A DNA stretch of 64,000 bases from Micromonosporaceae bacterium KJ-029 (lineage in GTDB: Bacteria; Actinomycetota; Actinomycetes; Mycobacteriales; Micromonosporaceae): positions 310,001 to 374,000 of the forward strand of contig BIFP01000067.1 in the NCBI GenBank assembly GCA_005402585.1, given 5' to 3'. Below the pieces are notes generated by a model, which was not told the origin of the DNA, did not search any database, and saw nothing but the letters and a program-made list of their open reading frames with translations. The number at the start of each line of letters is the position of its first letter. The stretch's first letter is position 1. Shown here piece by piece: positions 62,889 through 64,000 of this stretch. Position numbers and translations under genes: made by a program.

Positions 62889-63548
62889 ATGGCCAGGCGG
62901 CGCAAGGTCAACAATCTGATGGCGTTGGCGGTGCTCTCCGTCCTGGCGCATCGACCGATGCACCCCTACGAGATCGCCTCGGCGTTGCGCGGTTGGGGCA
63001 AGGACCAGGACATGCCGATCAAGTGGGGGTCGCTCTACACGGTCGTCGGCAACCTCGACAAGCACGGCTTCGTCACGGCGGTGGAGAGCGTGCGCGCCGG
63101 CCGGCGGCCCGAGCGTACGGTCTACCGCATCACCGACACCGGCCGGGCTGAGCTGGTCGACTGGGCCCGCGAGCTGCTCGCCACCCCGATGGCCGAGTAC
63201 CCGCGGTTCCGGGCCGGCCTGTCGGTCCTCGCCGCCCTGCACCCGGACGAGGCCACCGACCTGTTGCGGCAGCGGCTGGGCCAGGTCGTCGAGAACATCA
63301 CCGCGGCCCGAGCCGAACTGGCCGAGCACGCCACCGAGGTGCCCCGGCTGTTCCTCATCGAATCCGAGTACGACCTGGCGCTTCGGGAAGCCGAGGCGGC
63401 CTGGATCCGTACCGTCCTCGCCGATCTCGACTCGGGCGCTTTCCCCGGGCTCGACCAGTGGCGGGCGTTCCACGAGACCGGGGAGATCCCGGACGAGGTG
63501 GCCGCGCTCGCGGAGAGGACCAGCACCCCCAACGACCCGTCGGACTGA
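62889..63548 (+). CDS. PadR family transcriptional regulator
   Basis: The 219-residue protein has an N-terminal winged helix (about 8-90): LMALAVLSVLAHRPMHPYEIA, KWGSLYTVVGNLDKHGFV and the wing RPERTVYRITDTGR. A C-terminal helical dimerisation domain (about 110-205) is of the longer, Vir_act_alpha_C type. PadR repressors sense small toxic molecules. It probably represses itself and perhaps the downstream monooxygenase, although a strong terminator lies between the two. Confidence 0.93.
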   Translation: MARRRKVNNLMALAVLSVLAHRPMHPYEIASALRGWGKDQDMPIKWGSLYTVVGNLDKHGFVTAVESVRAGRRPERTVYRITDTGRAELVDWARELLATPMAEYPRFRAGLSVLAALHPDEATDLLRQRLGQVVENITAARAELAEHATEVPRLFLIESEYDLALREAEAAWIRTVLADLDSGAFPGLDQWRAFHETGEIPDEVAALAERTSTPNDPSD

Positions 63549-63554
63549 CGACAC

Positions 63555-63590
63555 GGCCCCGGCGCGGTGCGCCAACACCGCGCCGGGGCC
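63555..63590 (+). terminator. Terminator after padR
   Basis: A perfect 15-bp stem (GGCCCCGGCGCGGTG with its complement) and a 6-nt loop lie seven bases after the padR stop, followed by CTTACC. It would separate padR from the monooxygenase gene. Confidence 0.88.
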
Positions 63591-63707
63591 CTTACCTCGA
63601 ACCACACCTGGGTAGGCGCTCGGCACGAGGCGGCAACCAACGAGGATAGCCGGGTTCCCACCCAGGGCGGTTCGCCATGCACCGGACCGAATCCCAGGGG
63701 AGGACCC

Positions 63708-64000
63708 ATGACCGACGTACGGACAGCAATCATCATCGGCGGCGGCATCGCCGGCCCGGTCGCGGCGCTCGCGCTGCACCGGGCGGGCATCGCGGCGACC
63801 GTGTACGAGGCGTACCCGAGCACCGCCGACGGCATCGGCGGCACGCTGGCCCTGGCACCCAACGGCGTCGCGGCGCTGCGGATCGTCGGCGCGGACCAGG
63901 CGGTGACCGAAACCGCCACGCCGATGCACCGCACCGCGCTGGTGATCGGCGCCAACCGCGTCGACCTGCCGGTCCTGGCCGGTGCCCCGCCACTGCGCGT
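63708..64000 (+). CDS. FAD-dependent monooxygenase (3' end outside window)
   Basis: The ATG at 63708 has a strong AGGGGAGGA site upstream. The 97 visible codons begin TDVRTAIIIGGGIAGPVAAL, the Rossmann FAD-binding motif GxGxxG of flavin aromatic hydroxylases, followed by an acidic residue in TVYEAYPS that holds the ribose and then NGVAALRIVGADQAV. The GGTLALAPNG stretch matches the same family. The substrate part of the enzyme lies beyond the window. Confidence 0.85.
   Translation, partial: MTDVRTAIIIGGGIAGPVAALALHRAGIAATVYEAYPSTADGIGGTLALAPNGVAALRIVGADQAVTETATPMHRTALVIGANRVDLPVLAGAPPLR

Overview
The window is high-GC DNA with strong G/C bias at third codon positions, many GTG and some TTG starts, and an actinobacterial gene set: mycothiol-type MDMPI enzyme, WhiA, RbpA, OpcA, an actinobacterial SUF operon, DUF397 and PadR. 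The gene order from uvrC to the ABC-F/enoyl-CoA hydratase pair matches, from memory, the block Rv1420-Rv1473 of Mycobacterium tuberculosis. The repeats and Scr1-type remnants suggest a member of the Micromonosporaceae, probably Micromonospora or a close relative. This is core chromosome. I see no prophage, insertion sequence, CRISPR array, tRNA or rRNA.

Layout. 1-11400: an edge-truncated DedA-PAP2 membrane protein, a secreted lysozyme-like lipoprotein, a divergent MMPL exporter/MarR pair, a CocE-type hydrolase, a lysin-like orphan, a cold-shock protein, a DedA protein, an MBL hydrolase with an MDMPI enzyme, and rsgA. 11691-26637: uvrA, a Rieske lipoprotein, a secreted penicillin-acylase-like enzyme, uvrC, recQ, and the rapZ-yvcK-whiA operon. 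26967-30311: gap-pgk-tpiA, then secG. 30449-30793: rbpA. 30897-39364 (minus strand): tkt-tal-pgi-zwf-opcA-pgl, which carries the pentose phosphate pathway with its link to glycolysis. 39632-43164: ctaB and ctaA for heme O and heme A, flanking a small unknown gene and an ATP-grasp gene. 43280-50108: sufR-sufB-sufD-Rieske-sufC-sufS-sufU-sufT for Fe-S cluster assembly. 50399-56762: a LysE exporter with a short upstream ORF, a very large secreted metalloprotease, a Vms1-like peptidyl-tRNA hydrolase and a membrane-anchored zinc peptidase. 56883-62190: an ABC-F ATPase behind a candidate attenuator, a small HTH protein, an enoyl-CoA hydratase and an ABC exporter. 62191-64000: remains of an XRE-DUF5753/DUF397 pair, padR, and the start of an FAD monooxygenase.

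The intergenic DNA is where the less ordinary signals are. It holds several perfect or near-perfect palindromic elements of 40-160 bp that look like dispersed repeats, at 11416-11496, 30844-30895, 40595-40650, 58599-58760 and 62408-62448. There are regulatory hairpins and operators, two tiny ORFs with stop/start overlaps to the next gene, and a six-codon leader ORF followed by a terminator-like hairpin before the ABC-F gene. Several genes appear to start without a leader, with a -10 box 5-9 nt before the start codon.
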